Assembly: GCA_030849805.1 (NCBI GenBank)
Contig: JASANZ010002150.1
Coordinates: 1 to 55,058, forward strand
Direction: 5' to 3'
Source: Sergeia podlipaevii
Taxonomy: Eukaryota; Euglenozoa; Kinetoplastea; Trypanosomatida; Trypanosomatidae
Length of the DNA stretch: 55,058 nucleotides
The first letter of the stretch is position 1. Each line of letters opens with the position of its first letter. The position numbers and the translations under genes are program-made. The notes beneath the pieces are model-generated. The model did no database searches. It worked only from the letters and a program-made list of their open reading frames with translations, and had not been told where the DNA came from. Of the stretch, positions 1 to 9,676 are shown in pieces.

Positions 1-673
1 TGTGCATGTTGGTGGAGCTGAAGTCACTCGCTATCTCGCACGTTTACTGCAGCGGCGCTACGGCCTGCGAGGCCGTACTTCGCGCTTCTGTTCTTTGGCG
101 TCACTGCACGAGGGCGGGGACTTGGAACTGATTCGGCAAATGAAGGAGAAGCTCTGCTACACCGCTGTTGACCTCTCCCTAGAGCACAAGTTGGCCACGG
201 AGACTACCGCATTGGAGATGAGGTTTGTTCTACCAGATGGTGCCGCCTGCACACTTGGGCAAGAGCGCTTTGAGGCATCTGAAGTTCTTTTTCAACCCGA
301 TCTCATCGATGTGGAGAGCGAAGGGCTCTCGACGCAGCTCTGGAATTGTCTTCAGGCTGCTGATATTGATATCCGCGCCGAATTATATAGCCACATTGTG
401 CTTTCTGGTGGCTCTACGCTGCTTCCAGGCTTTTTGACTCGTCTTGGGCATGACGTGCAGGAGAAGTTTGTGGTGCAAAACCTGCGCGGGGATCGAAGTC
501 GGCTGTGGCGATTTCCGCTGAAGGTGGAAGGTGTCCCAGGACGTAAACTGGCGGTCTTTCTCGGTGGTTCCACGCTGGCCGATCTCACGGCCAGCACGCC
601 AGAGATGTGGCTGTCAAAGGCGGCGTGGGAGGAAGGCGGTGCGTCAGCGCACATTGCCCGCTACGGGGCTTAG
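1..673 (+). CDS. ARP2: Actin-related protein 2 (ARP2), C-terminal part
   Basis: Partial gene entering from the left edge; its start lies outside the window and the frame runs from base 2 to a TAG. The visible ~223 residues are the C-terminal half of an actin-fold protein: a GGAEVTRYL helix, an IRQMKEKLCY segment, the phosphate-loop motif IVLSGGSTLLPGF and a final VFLGGSTLADL block. The KEKLCY and ERFEASEVLFQP stretches resemble the ARP2 subfamily more than conventional actin. ARP2 is one of the two actin-related subunits of the Arp2/3 complex that nucleates branched actin filaments in the cytoplasm. The subfamily call rests on motif memory; a divergent actin-like protein is the alternative. 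Confidence 0.85.
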   Translation, partial: VHVGGAEVTRYLARLLQRRYGLRGRTSRFCSLASLHEGGDLELIRQMKEKLCYTAVDLSLEHKLATETTALEMRFVLPDGAACTLGQERFEASEVLFQPDLIDVESEGLSTQLWNCLQAADIDIRAELYSHIVLSGGSTLLPGFLTRLGHDVQEKFVVQNLRGDRSRLWRFPLKVEGVPGRKLAVFLGGSTLADLTASTPEMWLSKAAWEEGGASAHIARYGA

Positions 674-865
674 GCATCGGATATGGTGAGGAGAATATTT
701 TGTTGAATCTACGTCAGTTTGTGTGTGTGTCTGAGGGTTGTTGCTTTGCGCTATCTTGCTTTTCCTTAATTTTGGCTTTTAAAAACTACACGGCACAGAA
801 CGTATTGTTTGCCGTCTGACACTATTTTTTTTTCTGTTTACTCTCATTTCTTATGCATTATAACA

Positions 866-930
866 ATCCTCGTTTTTCTTCTACTTTATTTTTATTCTCA
901 CACATATACGTATATATTATACATTTACAG
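866..930 (+). promoter_or_regulatory. Predicted trans-splice acceptor of FCF1
   Basis: A T/C-rich tract at about 870-897 is followed by an AT-rich spacer and TTTACAG, with the AG at 929-930. The FCF1 ATG is 34 nt downstream, a normal 5'UTR length for trypanosomatids. Confidence 0.5.
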
Positions 931-964
931 TGAGCCCCTCCCCCAAAGAGCAGCGGCATCAATA

Positions 965-1594
965 ATGGGTAAGGTAAAGAAACAGGCAGATCATGCCATC
1001 AAGAAGATTCTGATGAAAGAGAAGAGTCTCTCCATGAAGAAGAAGCGTGAAGCGGAGAGTTATCATCAGGGCCCTGAGGTCAATATCACCGAGCAGACAC
1101 GCAAGGACCAGGCCGCAGTAGCATTCCGCAAGGCTCAGGTAACTCAGACTGCCCCTACGCAGACATCACAGTTCTTGTCCTACAATAATGCGCTCGGCCC
1201 ACCGTTCCGCATCTGGCTAGATACCAACTTTATCAACTTCTCCATGCAGAATAAGATCGACATTGTGCAGGGGCTCATGGATTGTCTTCTCGCGAAGGTG
1301 ATCCCGTGCATCTGTGACTGCGTCTTCGCGGAGCTGGAGAAGTTAGGCAAGAAGTTTAGGATTGCCCTGAAGCTGGCACGCGACAAGCGCTTTGAGCGGC
1401 TCACGTGCGATGGCAAGTATGCTGATGACTGTGTCGTGCGGACTGTGACACAGCATCCTATCTATATTGTCGCCACTTGTGATCAGGAGCTCAAGCGTAG
1501 ACTTCGTAAGATTCCTGGTGTGCCCATCATGTACATCTCTAAGCATAGGTACACCATCGAGCGTCTTCCCGAGGTTTTTGGTGCCCCAGCGTAA
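965..1594 (+). CDS. FCF1: rRNA-processing protein FCF1/Utp24, PIN-domain nuclease
   Basis: A 209-residue protein, close to the usual FCF1 size of about 200. The ATG at 965 is chosen because it begins the conserved basic MGKVKK tail and lies just after a predicted splice acceptor; the frame is open further upstream but there translates only U-rich leader. The basic N-terminus is followed by a PIN domain with acidic active-site candidates D86 (WLDTNF), E123 (CVFAELEK) and D173 (VATCDQELKRRLR). Fcf1/Utp24 is the endonuclease of the small-subunit processome that cleaves pre-rRNA around the 5' end of 18S in the nucleolus. The closest alternative is the paralogue UTP23, but the intact acidic residues and compact C-terminus favour FCF1. 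Confidence 0.93.
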   Translation: MGKVKKQADHAIKKILMKEKSLSMKKKREAESYHQGPEVNITEQTRKDQAAVAFRKAQVTQTAPTQTSQFLSYNNALGPPFRIWLDTNFINFSMQNKIDIVQGLMDCLLAKVIPCICDCVFAELEKLGKKFRIALKLARDKRFERLTCDGKYADDCVVRTVTQHPIYIVATCDQELKRRLRKIPGVPIMYISKHRYTIERLPEVFGAPA

Positions 1595-2324
1595 GTAGTG
1601 AGTGTCGTTTCTTCTTGCTGTTGGCTCTTCTTGAGGTGAGTTGTTGCTTTATAGTTTTTTTTTTTATTAAATGAAGTGAGGAACTGAGAAGAACAACAGA
1701 AAAGGCATCAGCGACAACGCAACAGCAATTCATTTTATTTTTTAAGGACGCAACAGAAGCTGTGTAGAGTTTTGGGTATTGGATAACTCTATCATGTGTA
1801 TGAACACATGTGCAGGTATAGGTGCAATACTTTTTTGTTAATGTTTCTGGTTCCCTCTTTACGATAAGTAAGGCGATTAACAAACAAATGTTTTTTCTCT
1901 CTTTCAACATTTTTCTTCACCCTTGTCAAGTGAACAGAGGAGCACGGTTTTCGATTATGGAAAAGAAAAAAAGTGGAAAAATTAGCTGTACGACGGAGAG
2001 TGCGGTAGTAATGTTAGTATTCTGCCAGCCACTACGCCCATGCAATGCACCATTAGCAATTGAAGCATTCATATTGGGTGATTGGCCGTGTCTCGCCTCA
2101 ACACATTTTTGTCACTTTTTCTCAAATGAATTCTACTTTCACTCACCTTTATTACTTTTGTTCTTACTTGTTCATTGCTCCGACAATATTTGCGATTGTG
2201 TGTATATCTAAGATGAAACTGCACACAATAGTAAAAATAAACGGAAACAGGAAAGCATCGCAGCTTTCATTACCCTACTTGAGGTGAAGAGGGGAGAGAG
2301 AGAAAGCTACTGCAAGAGGAGGCA
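1595..2324 (+). other. Intergenic spacer
   Basis: No convincing gene. It should hold the FCF1 3'UTR and the leader of the next gene. A pyrimidine tract at about 2129-2180 is followed by TATCTAAG with AG at 2211-2212, a plausible acceptor 113 nt before the next ATG. A short open frame from 1957 lacks coding character. Confidence 0.6.
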
Positions 2325-3221
2325 ATGAAGATGCGCAGCTTTCGCCGTCTTGGATATTCCAGTGCATGTCTAGTGGGTGTCACTGCTACTTGTGCAACAC
2401 GTCCCTTCAGTAGTAATTCTTCTCTAAGGCGCTTCCCTGTACACGCAGACCCCTTTATCCACTCTTCCTCTTCTTCTTCTTCCTCTGCAGTAGCGTTGAC
2501 TTCTAGCAGCACTGCTCGACGCTTCAAGAGCTTCCACTTCTATCTCAATCTTGAGGACCCAGACGACACGCGTCGATACGTGGAGGAAAAAATTGAAAAG
2601 TTACTGCAGGAGAAGAAGCAGGACTCCTCTGCCTATCTGCACACCCTCCTTAACCTTTCACTCAGCTACTATCAAGCCGAGGACTACATTAAGGCGAGGG
2701 AGTTTGCCCTGTACACCCACGACAAGACGCTCGCGCACAACAGCAAGTCGTCCTTTGTCTTTCTCACTGCGAAGACGTGCGCCAAGTGCTCCGCAACGCT
2801 GGCCGATCAGTACGAAGCGCATGTGAATAAAATGGAAGAGCTCGCTCACACCTCAGTGGCGCTCGCACCAAAGCCATCTGTGGTGTTCTCAGCGAAACGC
2901 GCTATCGCCAAACTGCGGGAGGACGCTACCAGGTTTGAAGGCATTGCGACCCGCATTTACAACCGTCCTGATATGGCATTTATGCAAGGATTTGGGTATA
3001 CCCACACCAGCAAAAAGCATGGCACTAATTCCAGCAGCAGCGACCACCGCGATCGTAGGACGATGTGGTCAGAAGACGGAAACAACGTGGATGAGGACTA
3101 CGAGGAGCACTACGGTACGCGATGGCAGTCCCGCCGCACGCGGCCGGAGCATGTGGAGCTTAAGAAGCACTACCAACAGACGGCGGCACGTCCTGGAAGC
3201 AAGTGGACGGTGCCCAAGTGA
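2325..3221 (+). CDS. Hypothetical protein with mitochondrial-type N-terminus and helical (TPR-like) core
   Basis: A 298-residue protein I do not recognise as a named family. The N-terminus (MKMRSFRRLGYSSACL...) is rich in Arg, Ser and Ala and lacks acidic residues for its first ~40 positions, as expected of a mitochondrial presequence; a poly-Ser run follows at about 46-54. Residues ~75-210 read as amphipathic helices: an LHTLLNLSLSYYQAEDYIKAREFALYTHDKTL segment has the spacing of a tetratricopeptide pair and is followed by further Ala/Lys helices. The C-terminal ~80 residues are charged and disordered (Ser run, acidic NNVDEDYEEHYG, basic end). A mitochondrial, kinetoplastid-restricted structural or assembly role is inference. 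A second ATG two codons downstream could equally be used. Confidence 0.75.
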   Translation: MKMRSFRRLGYSSACLVGVTATCATRPFSSNSSLRRFPVHADPFIHSSSSSSSSAVALTSSSTARRFKSFHFYLNLEDPDDTRRYVEEKIEKLLQEKKQDSSAYLHTLLNLSLSYYQAEDYIKAREFALYTHDKTLAHNSKSSFVFLTAKTCAKCSATLADQYEAHVNKMEELAHTSVALAPKPSVVFSAKRAIAKLREDATRFEGIATRIYNRPDMAFMQGFGYTHTSKKHGTNSSSSDHRDRRTMWSEDGNNVDEDYEEHYGTRWQSRRTRPEHVELKKHYQQTAARPGSKWTVPK

Positions 3222-3612
3222 AAAAAGAATGAATGAAAGAAAGGAAAAGAGAACAGGAAGCGTGTGAGCCTCCTTCACAGATGTCAGTAACTCTATTTTG
3301 TTGTTGTTAAGAAGAAAAAGTTGCACTGTATGAAGAAAGGATAGAAGGGGGGGGTTGTGATTCTGTGCGCACATAAATAGTATGGCGACACGATTATTAT
3401 CATATATTTTTTTTGATGTTGCAGATTATCTAGTCTCATACACCCGCACACACTATATCCACCTTTTTGCTCTATATACATATATTTATATATATATATA
3501 TATATTGCCTTCAATAAGAGAGGCTGCTACGCACTTTGTAAAAAATAGATAGATAGAAAAATAGGCAGATTCTCTAAAGTTTGTGATACTTAAAAGATAC
3601 ACTCATAGCGCT

Positions 3613-3645
<33 letters not shown>

Positions 3646-3846
3646 GGAGTTAGCATTATTATTATCTTTATTTTTAACTTCAATTACTATTTTTCATAGT
3701 TACTATTTTATGGGGCTGTGTGTCTATTCTTACCAGTGATACGCACTTTAGAAGAAAGTAGAATCGATAGCCACACATATTTACAATTTATTATCTCTTT
3801 TAGGATATACTATCTATTCTCTTATTATCTTTCGAAAAGTGGATAT
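3222..3846 (+). other. Intergenic spacer with microsatellites
   Basis: No gene seen. It contains a (TA)n run near 3483-3506 and GT/GA-rich repeats near 3613-3646. TCTCTTTTAG with AG at 3802-3803 is an alternative acceptor for the kinesin gene. Confidence 0.6.
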
Positions 3847-3863
3847 CTTCTTTGTCTTTTCAG
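3847..3863 (+). promoter_or_regulatory. Polypyrimidine tract and AG directly abutting the kinesin ATG
   Basis: CTTCTTTGTCTTTTCAG ends exactly one base before the ATG at 3864. If this AG is used, the spliced leader would be joined directly to the start codon, leaving no gene-encoded 5'UTR. An upstream TTTTAG (3802-3803) is the alternative. Confidence 0.45.
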
Positions 3864-6800
3864 ATGAGCGACCTGTCAAAGGTCACCTTTTATGTTGTGG
3901 ATGCATCCGCAGGAAGACGCTACGTCATTTCTGTTACACCCGAGGAGTATGAAAGTCTCACTCTCTTCAAGATCAAGCGCACTGTTGTGAAAGTCTCACG
4001 ATCTATGGCTAGTGCTTCAGCAGTGCAGCCACCGTCCTCGGCTGTTACCACAAAAAGCGAACTCACGAAGGACAACTTTACTTTTATGTTGCATGATAAA
4101 ACCATCTTGGGAGATGAGAAGGTGTTGGCTGCTGACCTAAACCTTAACGCTGGCTCCGTGCTTGCCATCAAGCGTCACGTAGAGCCAGAAATTGTTTTCG
4201 TTCCACCGGCGTCGTTTAATAGGCAAAGCCCTCCCTGTGAACAGCAAGCGGTGCCAGCAGCAATTGCTTCATTTTCTGAACCCCAGCACGACGTGTGTGC
4301 TGCCAATGTGCCGACCGTGCAGGCTCCAGATACCAACGCCTCTCAAGGCGTCCCAGCATCAGCTTCGTGCCAAGCTTTAGAGGGCCCATCTGACCCTAGA
4401 GAGCAGGTCAAATGTGAAGAGAAAGTTGTGAATTTATCAGCCGCTTCTGGGAAGCCGCCCATCCGCTGGACGACACCAACGGATGAAAGCATCGATTTCT
4501 ACTTCCCAGAGCATGACGATGAAGAACGTTTTGATGACGAATGTGGCGGGGTAGGAGAGGAGGAGGTCATGGCAGAATCCAGGGGAAGCAATGCTGTAGA
4601 GAAACACGGCGCGTTGCCAACAGTCGATGATGCTGCTGTTGATACTCCTGCTGAGGACGTCGCGCACGTGACTGGCGAAGATGAAACGGGCGTTGAAAGG
4701 CAAAAAAATGCCTCTTCAGCACTCAAACAACAAGAAGAGCAACAAGAGCACCGGGGTGCTGAGGGGGAGACTAGCGCCAAAGGTTCACCGCAGCTGGCAA
4801 TAAAAGAAAAATCTGTCTCCTTCTCCGACACAGTTCGACAGGAGGACAGGAGTGTCAGTGCCGGAGAGAGTCAATCAGCGCCAGAGAAGGGCACGAGGAG
4901 GTCCTCCATCTCCTCTTCGTCGCAACAGCAGCAGCCAGAAAAGCAGCCGAGAGAGCGATCAAGATCCAGGAGCAAGGGGCGCCACTCTAAGAGTACGGTA
5001 ACCTCCGCAGCACAGGAGGGGCCAACGCCAGAACGAGAGCGAGAACTACAGGAAGTGATCACTACTCTCTGCACTGACGTATCGCAGCTTCTTGCGCTAC
5101 ACACCACGAGCGCATCACGCGTGCAAGCGCTGCAACAGGCTCTTACGAGTGCTCATGCTCAGCTGTCACACCTCCAAGAAACTCAGTCACAGACTAAGGC
5201 GCAGCTGGAAGCCTATGAAAATATTGTTTTACCCCGTGTGAATGCAAACGCGTCACACCTCCTACAGGACTCACAAGATCGCGAGCTCACTCCTGGTGAC
5301 CTGCGAAGTGCGATCCAGAGCATTGCCTATGAACACCGAAGCGAGGCGCTCCGGCAGGAAAACAAGGTCCTGGCAGCCCAAGCGCAACGTGAACGTAAAC
5401 AGCGCATTGCGCTGGTCTCAGCCGCTGAGGATCTTAAGGGCCGTCTCCGCGTCATTGCCAGAGTGCGATCGCTCACCACTACATCTACCCATGCGGCCGC
5501 ACCATGTGCGTCGGCCTCTGGCGTCACAGAAGAAGAGGCTACAAGCCCTACCTCTCCATTCGGTATTGGTGAGCACATGCTCCTTTACGCGAACGATCGC
5601 GACCACAGCATCACTCTTGTACACCCCGCTACCACCACTGCGGGCTCCACTTCTTTTCTCTTCCCAGTGGCCTCAACATCTGCGTCGCTTGTCGGGAAGG
5701 TGTCACAACATAACCTCTATCGCGTCATGTACCCCTCAGCAAAATGCAACGTTGTCATTGATAGTTTAGAAGGAGAGGAAGAAAAAGAAGAGGAGCAGGA
5801 AGTGGAAAGGTCACGAAACATGGAGAGGTTCGAGCTGCCACAGATGGACGCCTACCAGAACTCCCAGGAGCAGCTCTACAGCACCGAGGTACGTCCACTC
5901 CTTCAGCAAGCACTTGACGGGTCCAATGCACTACTGATAGCGTATGGGCAATCTGGCAGCGGCAAGACGTATTCACTATTTGGAAAACCAGAGATAGCAA
6001 CAGCATCAACAGCGGCAGCTGCCCGAGGAGGCAACACCTTAGGCAGCAATAGCGAGGGAGCGGGAGAAGAAGAAGGCGATAATGCTCCACTTGACCCAGA
6101 TGCAGGCATGCTGCAGCGCGCGCTTGTCGATCTCTTTGCCCAGCTCGAAGAAGCAGCGTCGGCGGAACAGTTGCTGCACATGTGTATGAGCAGTGAGACC
6201 GGCAATGAGCTCGCCACGCTCCGGTTGCCAGCCACGTTTGAGGTGCAGTGCAGCATGGTGGAGCTGTACAATGATAAGCTGCGCGATCTACTGGGGCCGC
6301 TGCAGGAGGTGCCGATTGTACGGGAATTTAACGCTGGAAGGAGAAACGTCGCCATAAGTGTTAGCAGCACTGGCGGCAGGACAGGGGGAGGGGGAGAAGT
6401 CCCTGCGTTACTGCCTGCCACGACTCCAGCAGTGCCATTCTCATCGGCGTCGCCGTCGCCCAGAGTGACTCTCAAGAAAGGCAGCAGACCAGATGTTGTA
6501 GGTATCATGTATGTTTCTCCCTCTTGCGACCTGAAGATCACCTCCCAGGGGGTCGAGGTGGTTGGGTTATCACGTCATACGGTCTGTACTGCCGTAGATG
6601 CCTGGCGGCTGGTGCGTGCGGGCCTCGCGCGGCGGGAGCAGCAAACCACAGCGAACAACACGAGTTCTAGTCGCTCTCATCTTGTTGTGACTCTCTACGT
6701 GACACAGAGAAGGTGTGCACGATCTGGGGCAGTGAGCACCAGTCTTGGAGGGGCTGATGCAGGCGGCGGAAGGCGCAGAGACAGAGGAAAGGCCACTTGG

Positions 6801-7493
6801 GTGAACAGTACAGTCGCTGGTAAGCTGGTATTTGCCGATCTGGCCGCTGCAGAGCGTGTTGGCAAGTCACAGTGCACCGGTGAGCGTCTGAAGGAAGCTC
6901 AGTTTGTGAATAAAAGTCTTTCCGCGCTTGCAGACGTGGTGGCCGCTCTGTCGCCGCCACCACTACCAACTCCATCGTCTCCAAGTACTACTGCAGCAGG
7001 TACTACAGTCCCAATCGCTAAGCATGTGCCCTATCGGTCTAACAAACTTACCTCTTTACTTCAGGGCACATTAAATGGCAATGGTAGTGTCTGCGTGGTA
7101 CTGGCCTGCATTTCCGTCTGCGACGCTCTCACGCTTGCCACGGAAGCCGCGATGCGGGAGGAACAGCAGGGCAAGGGAGCAGCAGGGCACAAGTCCCAGA
7201 CTCAGCAGTGGTATGGAGTGGGGCTCAAAGGGAAGGCAACGGCTAGTAAGGGTGTCCTCAGCTCCCTAGCAGGTCAACAGCAGAGTCCTCAGTACTGGGC
7301 AGCATTGCTTGGGCAGTGGTTGAGAAAGGCTGGTGTGAAAGCTCTTGCTCAGGAGACAGAGGAAAAGGGGAGGTGCTTTATTGTGTCTGCGGAGGCTGCG
7401 TCCACGCTCACGTTTGCTGCGCGTGTGAGCGTGACATCCACTGCGTCGGAAGTGATGCCAAGGCTGCGGGCACTGTGCAATGCCGCCCAGTGA
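3864..7493 (+). CDS. Kinesin-14-like protein with C-terminal motor
   Basis: A 1,209-residue protein. Residues 1-~390 are low complexity (Ser, Glu, Gln, Ala); the first ~110 have a beta-rich, ubiquitin-like feel (LHDKTILGDEKVL). Residues ~390-520 form a coiled coil (ELQEVITTLCTDVSQLLAL onward). The motor follows: a neck/motor junction LKGRLRVIARVR at 524 like the LKGNIRV signature of kinesin-14, P-loop GQSGSGKTYS at 695-704, switch I NNTSSSRSH at ~931, switch II DLAAAE at 992-997 where DLAGSE is usual, and a last helix LTFAARV near the end. The motor spans ~685 residues against ~330 normally because of long Ala/Gly/Thr-rich loop insertions. C-terminal-motor kinesins are typically minus-end-directed and act in spindles or at the cytoskeleton; direction and cargo are inference. 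The ATG at 3864 is the first in frame. Confidence 0.9.
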   Translation: MSDLSKVTFYVVDASAGRRYVISVTPEEYESLTLFKIKRTVVKVSRSMASASAVQPPSSAVTTKSELTKDNFTFMLHDKTILGDEKVLAADLNLNAGSVLAIKRHVEPEIVFVPPASFNRQSPPCEQQAVPAAIASFSEPQHDVCAANVPTVQAPDTNASQGVPASASCQALEGPSDPREQVKCEEKVVNLSAASGKPPIRWTTPTDESIDFYFPEHDDEERFDDECGGVGEEEVMAESRGSNAVEKHGALPTVDDAAVDTPAEDVAHVTGEDETGVERQKNASSALKQQEEQQEHRGAEGETSAKGSPQLAIKEKSVSFSDTVRQEDRSVSAGESQSAPEKGTRRSSISSSSQQQQPEKQPRERSRSRSKGRHSKSTVTSAAQEGPTPERERELQEVITTLCTDVSQLLALHTTSASRVQALQQALTSAHAQLSHLQETQSQTKAQLEAYENIVLPRVNANASHLLQDSQDRELTPGDLRSAIQSIAYEHRSEALRQENKVLAAQAQRERKQRIALVSAAEDLKGRLRVIARVRSLTTTSTHAAAPCASASGVTEEEATSPTSPFGIGEHMLLYANDRDHSITLVHPATTTAGSTSFLFPVASTSASLVGKVSQHNLYRVMYPSAKCNVVIDSLEGEEEKEEEQEVERSRNMERFELPQMDAYQNSQEQLYSTEVRPLLQQALDGSNALLIAYGQSGSGKTYSLFGKPEIATASTAAAARGGNTLGSNSEGAGEEEGDNAPLDPDAGMLQRALVDLFAQLEEAASAEQLLHMCMSSETGNELATLRLPATFEVQCSMVELYNDKLRDLLGPLQEVPIVREFNAGRRNVAISVSSTGGRTGGGGEVPALLPATTPAVPFSSASPSPRVTLKKGSRPDVVGIMYVSPSCDLKITSQGVEVVGLSRHTVCTAVDAWRLVRAGLARREQQTTANNTSSSRSHLVVTLYVTQRRCARSGAVSTSLGGADAGGGRRRDRGKATWVNSTVAGKLVFADLAAAERVGKSQCTGERLKEAQFVNKSLSALADVVAALSPPPLPTPSSPSTTAAGTTVPIAKHVPYRSNKLTSLLQGTLNGNGSVCVVLACISVCDALTLATEAAMREEQQGKGAAGHKSQTQQWYGVGLKGKATASKGVLSSLAGQQQSPQYWAALLGQWLRKAGVKALAQETEEKGRCFIVSAEAASTLTFAARVSVTSTASEVMPRLRALCNAAQ

Positions 7494-8042
7494 AGCAAAA
7501 GACTGCGAAGGTTAGCGGGAAAAGAAGAAGAGAGAGACAGAAAAGAAAAAATGGTGAGCAACTTTCAAAATAAAAAGAGAGCACTTTGATTTTGTGTTTG
7601 CAACCTTGTTCAGGTTATTCTTTGTCGATTACTTATATTTTATTCTATCTTTTAAAAAAAATACAGAAGCATCAAAATATTTGTACTGCATATTTACTAT
7701 GAGATATCCCTGATTGCACAAACGCTTTTTAAAAAATATTTATGTCTCTCTCTCTCTCTCCATATATATATATATGCGCGTTTTGTTTATCACTATTGTT
7801 ATCATATAGCTAGGTAGGCATAGAAGGGCTGACTTGGACGTGCTTGCGGACGTTCTTTCGTCACCACATTACTAACAATAAAAAAAAAAACAGTACGAAG
7901 AGAGAATACCCTTCAGCGTGTTTAATAGATAAAGGAGGATCCACTCCTTTTTCTTATTGGATTTTGTTTGTTTGCTTGTTGCTGTTGTTTCAGCTCTGTA
8001 GCGAACAACATTATCTTACATATACATATAGTAAAAATTATC
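7494..8042 (+). other. Intergenic spacer with trans-splice signal
   Basis: No gene seen. It includes (TC)n and (TA)n runs near 7744-7776. A T-rich tract at 7961-7991 ends in TTTCAG with AG at 7992-7993, a strong predicted acceptor 49 nt before the next ATG. Confidence 0.6.
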
Positions 8043-9143
8043 ATGATGCGTGTATCTGCTGCCTGGCTGGCGAGCACGACCGCAACCACCTCCGCTGCAG
8101 CAGTGGGCACTGCGGTCCCCCCACTTCTGAGATACTCTATCCGCAAGGCAGCCGCATCAGAGATGCTCTACGGCGGTGTACGCATTCAGCACTTGGTGCA
8201 GCCCGCCTTTCCACTTCAAAAGATAAAGAGCGAGGAGCTTCCCTCTCCGTCACTGGAGCGCGAGCGTCACGACCTCGGACTGGAAATGCGAATGCCAAAG
8301 GACGTACTCGGGTATGACCGTATTAACATTGCCATTGAACGTCAAGTAGGCGAGAATGAGGTGGACGCGGAGGGCGAGGCGACACAAGGGTTTAGCATGG
8401 GCAAATTCTTTTCTGACGCCCACCACCCTGAGAGACACCACAACTCTTCTCTGCCATACTCCGCACGGGACACCAACAACGTTCTTGCGCTGCGGCTTTT
8501 TCCAGTTAACATTCATATCCGTCATCGCACTGAAGCTGTCCGTGTACGCACGGAAGACTGCTTGCAGCGGTTGCGTGACGCGAAGTTGTGTCAGGGAAGT
8601 GGCATTACGACTGAGTACCCACTGCCTTTGGCTCTACGTCATTCTTCTTCCATGTCACGACGCAGGGAAGAGACACTGTACTCTGGCGCCATCGATCCTG
8701 CGAAGCTCACAGTCTCCAACGGCGATGCCGGCAGTGCGGAGGCAAAGACTTTTGCCCATCTGCGCGGAGCTGACTATCACCCGAAGTCCTCGGAATTATC
8801 TATATTTACGCGTCCAGTAGACCGTCAGCGACAGGGATATCTCAACAACAAGGTGAGCGCAAACAACAGCAGCGCTTCGTTCGTTCCGCTAGGCACGCTC
8901 CTCTTTGGTGCTCGAGCCTCGGGCACACTTTGCTCGGCACAGTCATGGATGCCGCTGCAGGTGCTGAAGCCTATCGGCAGCACCTGGAGCGCGTCCATGC
9001 GCAGCAGCGGTACACGTGGACCTCACATGCAACTCATGCAGGAGCGACTAGATCAGAAGGGTTTTGGTTGGAAGAAGAAGTCCCGTTCCCTGTGGCAGCA
9101 GGACATTGCTACTGCTGGGTTCCGCCCCCACAGATACTTTTAA
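8043..9143 (+). CDS. Hypothetical protein, probable mitochondrial targeting
   Basis: A 366-residue protein not recognised as a named family. Two consecutive ATGs (8043, 8046) follow a strong acceptor at 7992-7993, which fixes the start; in-frame sequence further upstream belongs to the pyrimidine tract. The N-terminus MMRVSAAWLASTTATTSAAA is Ala/Thr/Ser-rich with few acidic residues, compatible with a mitochondrial presequence. The rest shows no transmembrane segment, no repeat and no catalytic motif I know; it is basic and ends in an aromatic, Arg-rich tail (FRPHRYF), as many mitoribosomal or mRNA-processing accessory proteins do. That functional guess is inference only. Codon use matches the neighbouring housekeeping genes. 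Confidence 0.72.
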   Translation: MMRVSAAWLASTTATTSAAAVGTAVPPLLRYSIRKAAASEMLYGGVRIQHLVQPAFPLQKIKSEELPSPSLERERHDLGLEMRMPKDVLGYDRINIAIERQVGENEVDAEGEATQGFSMGKFFSDAHHPERHHNSSLPYSARDTNNVLALRLFPVNIHIRHRTEAVRVRTEDCLQRLRDAKLCQGSGITTEYPLPLALRHSSSMSRRREETLYSGAIDPAKLTVSNGDAGSAEAKTFAHLRGADYHPKSSELSIFTRPVDRQRQGYLNNKVSANNSSASFVPLGTLLFGARASGTLCSAQSWMPLQVLKPIGSTWSASMRSSGTRGPHMQLMQERLDQKGFGWKKKSRSLWQQDIATAGFRPHRYF

Positions 9144-9676
9144 CTTTAGTTGCCGTGAAGCCGTACGTGCATTGGTGTTTATTTGTCTTATGTGTGTATC
9201 TGTGTGCGACTACACGCGGGGGGTTTTAGGTGTTTGTTGTTTCTCATTAAATGAATTTATGATAGCAAAAAAAAAAAAAAAAAAAAGATGCGCATATATC
9301 GGAAGCAGATCCAAATGAGGAAGTCTGACACATCCTGTAGATGTCTGCTGTTTGTTGCACACTGTTCGTGTGACGACACAAACACTTATTGTTTTCTTTT
9401 CTTCTTCATCTCATTCTTTTTCTTTCCTTTCTCTGTTCTAATATGCGTGCAAATACATTTAGTCTCAACATTAATTTGGTGCTTGAAGTCTATATCTGTT
9501 TACATATATTCCGTCATAAACATTGTTATCTCATTATATAAAAGCTTGCTTTGGCTATACTATTTTTTTTTCTTTTTAGTATTGTTGTGGTTCTATCTTC
9601 TTTCATTCCACAGCAAATAAAGAAAAAGTAGTAGATACCTACCTTACATATATATATATATATATATATCCACAGC
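9144..9676 (+). other. Intergenic spacer
   Basis: No gene seen. An A19 run lies at about 9267-9285. Acceptor candidates for the RRM gene are TCTTTTTAG (AG 9578-9579), TTCCACAG (AG 9612-9613) and CCACAG (AG 9674-9675), the last only one base before the ATG and preceded by an (AT)n run. Confidence 0.55.

Noticed and set aside
1957..2211. 84-codon frame in the FCF1/next-gene spacer
   Set aside because: The second half is the translated pyrimidine tract of the next gene and no motif is present.
5903..6541. 212-codon antisense frame over the kinesin motor
   Set aside because: It is a shadow of the Ala/Gly/Ser-rich kinesin insertions; the plus-strand frame holds the P-loop and switch motifs.
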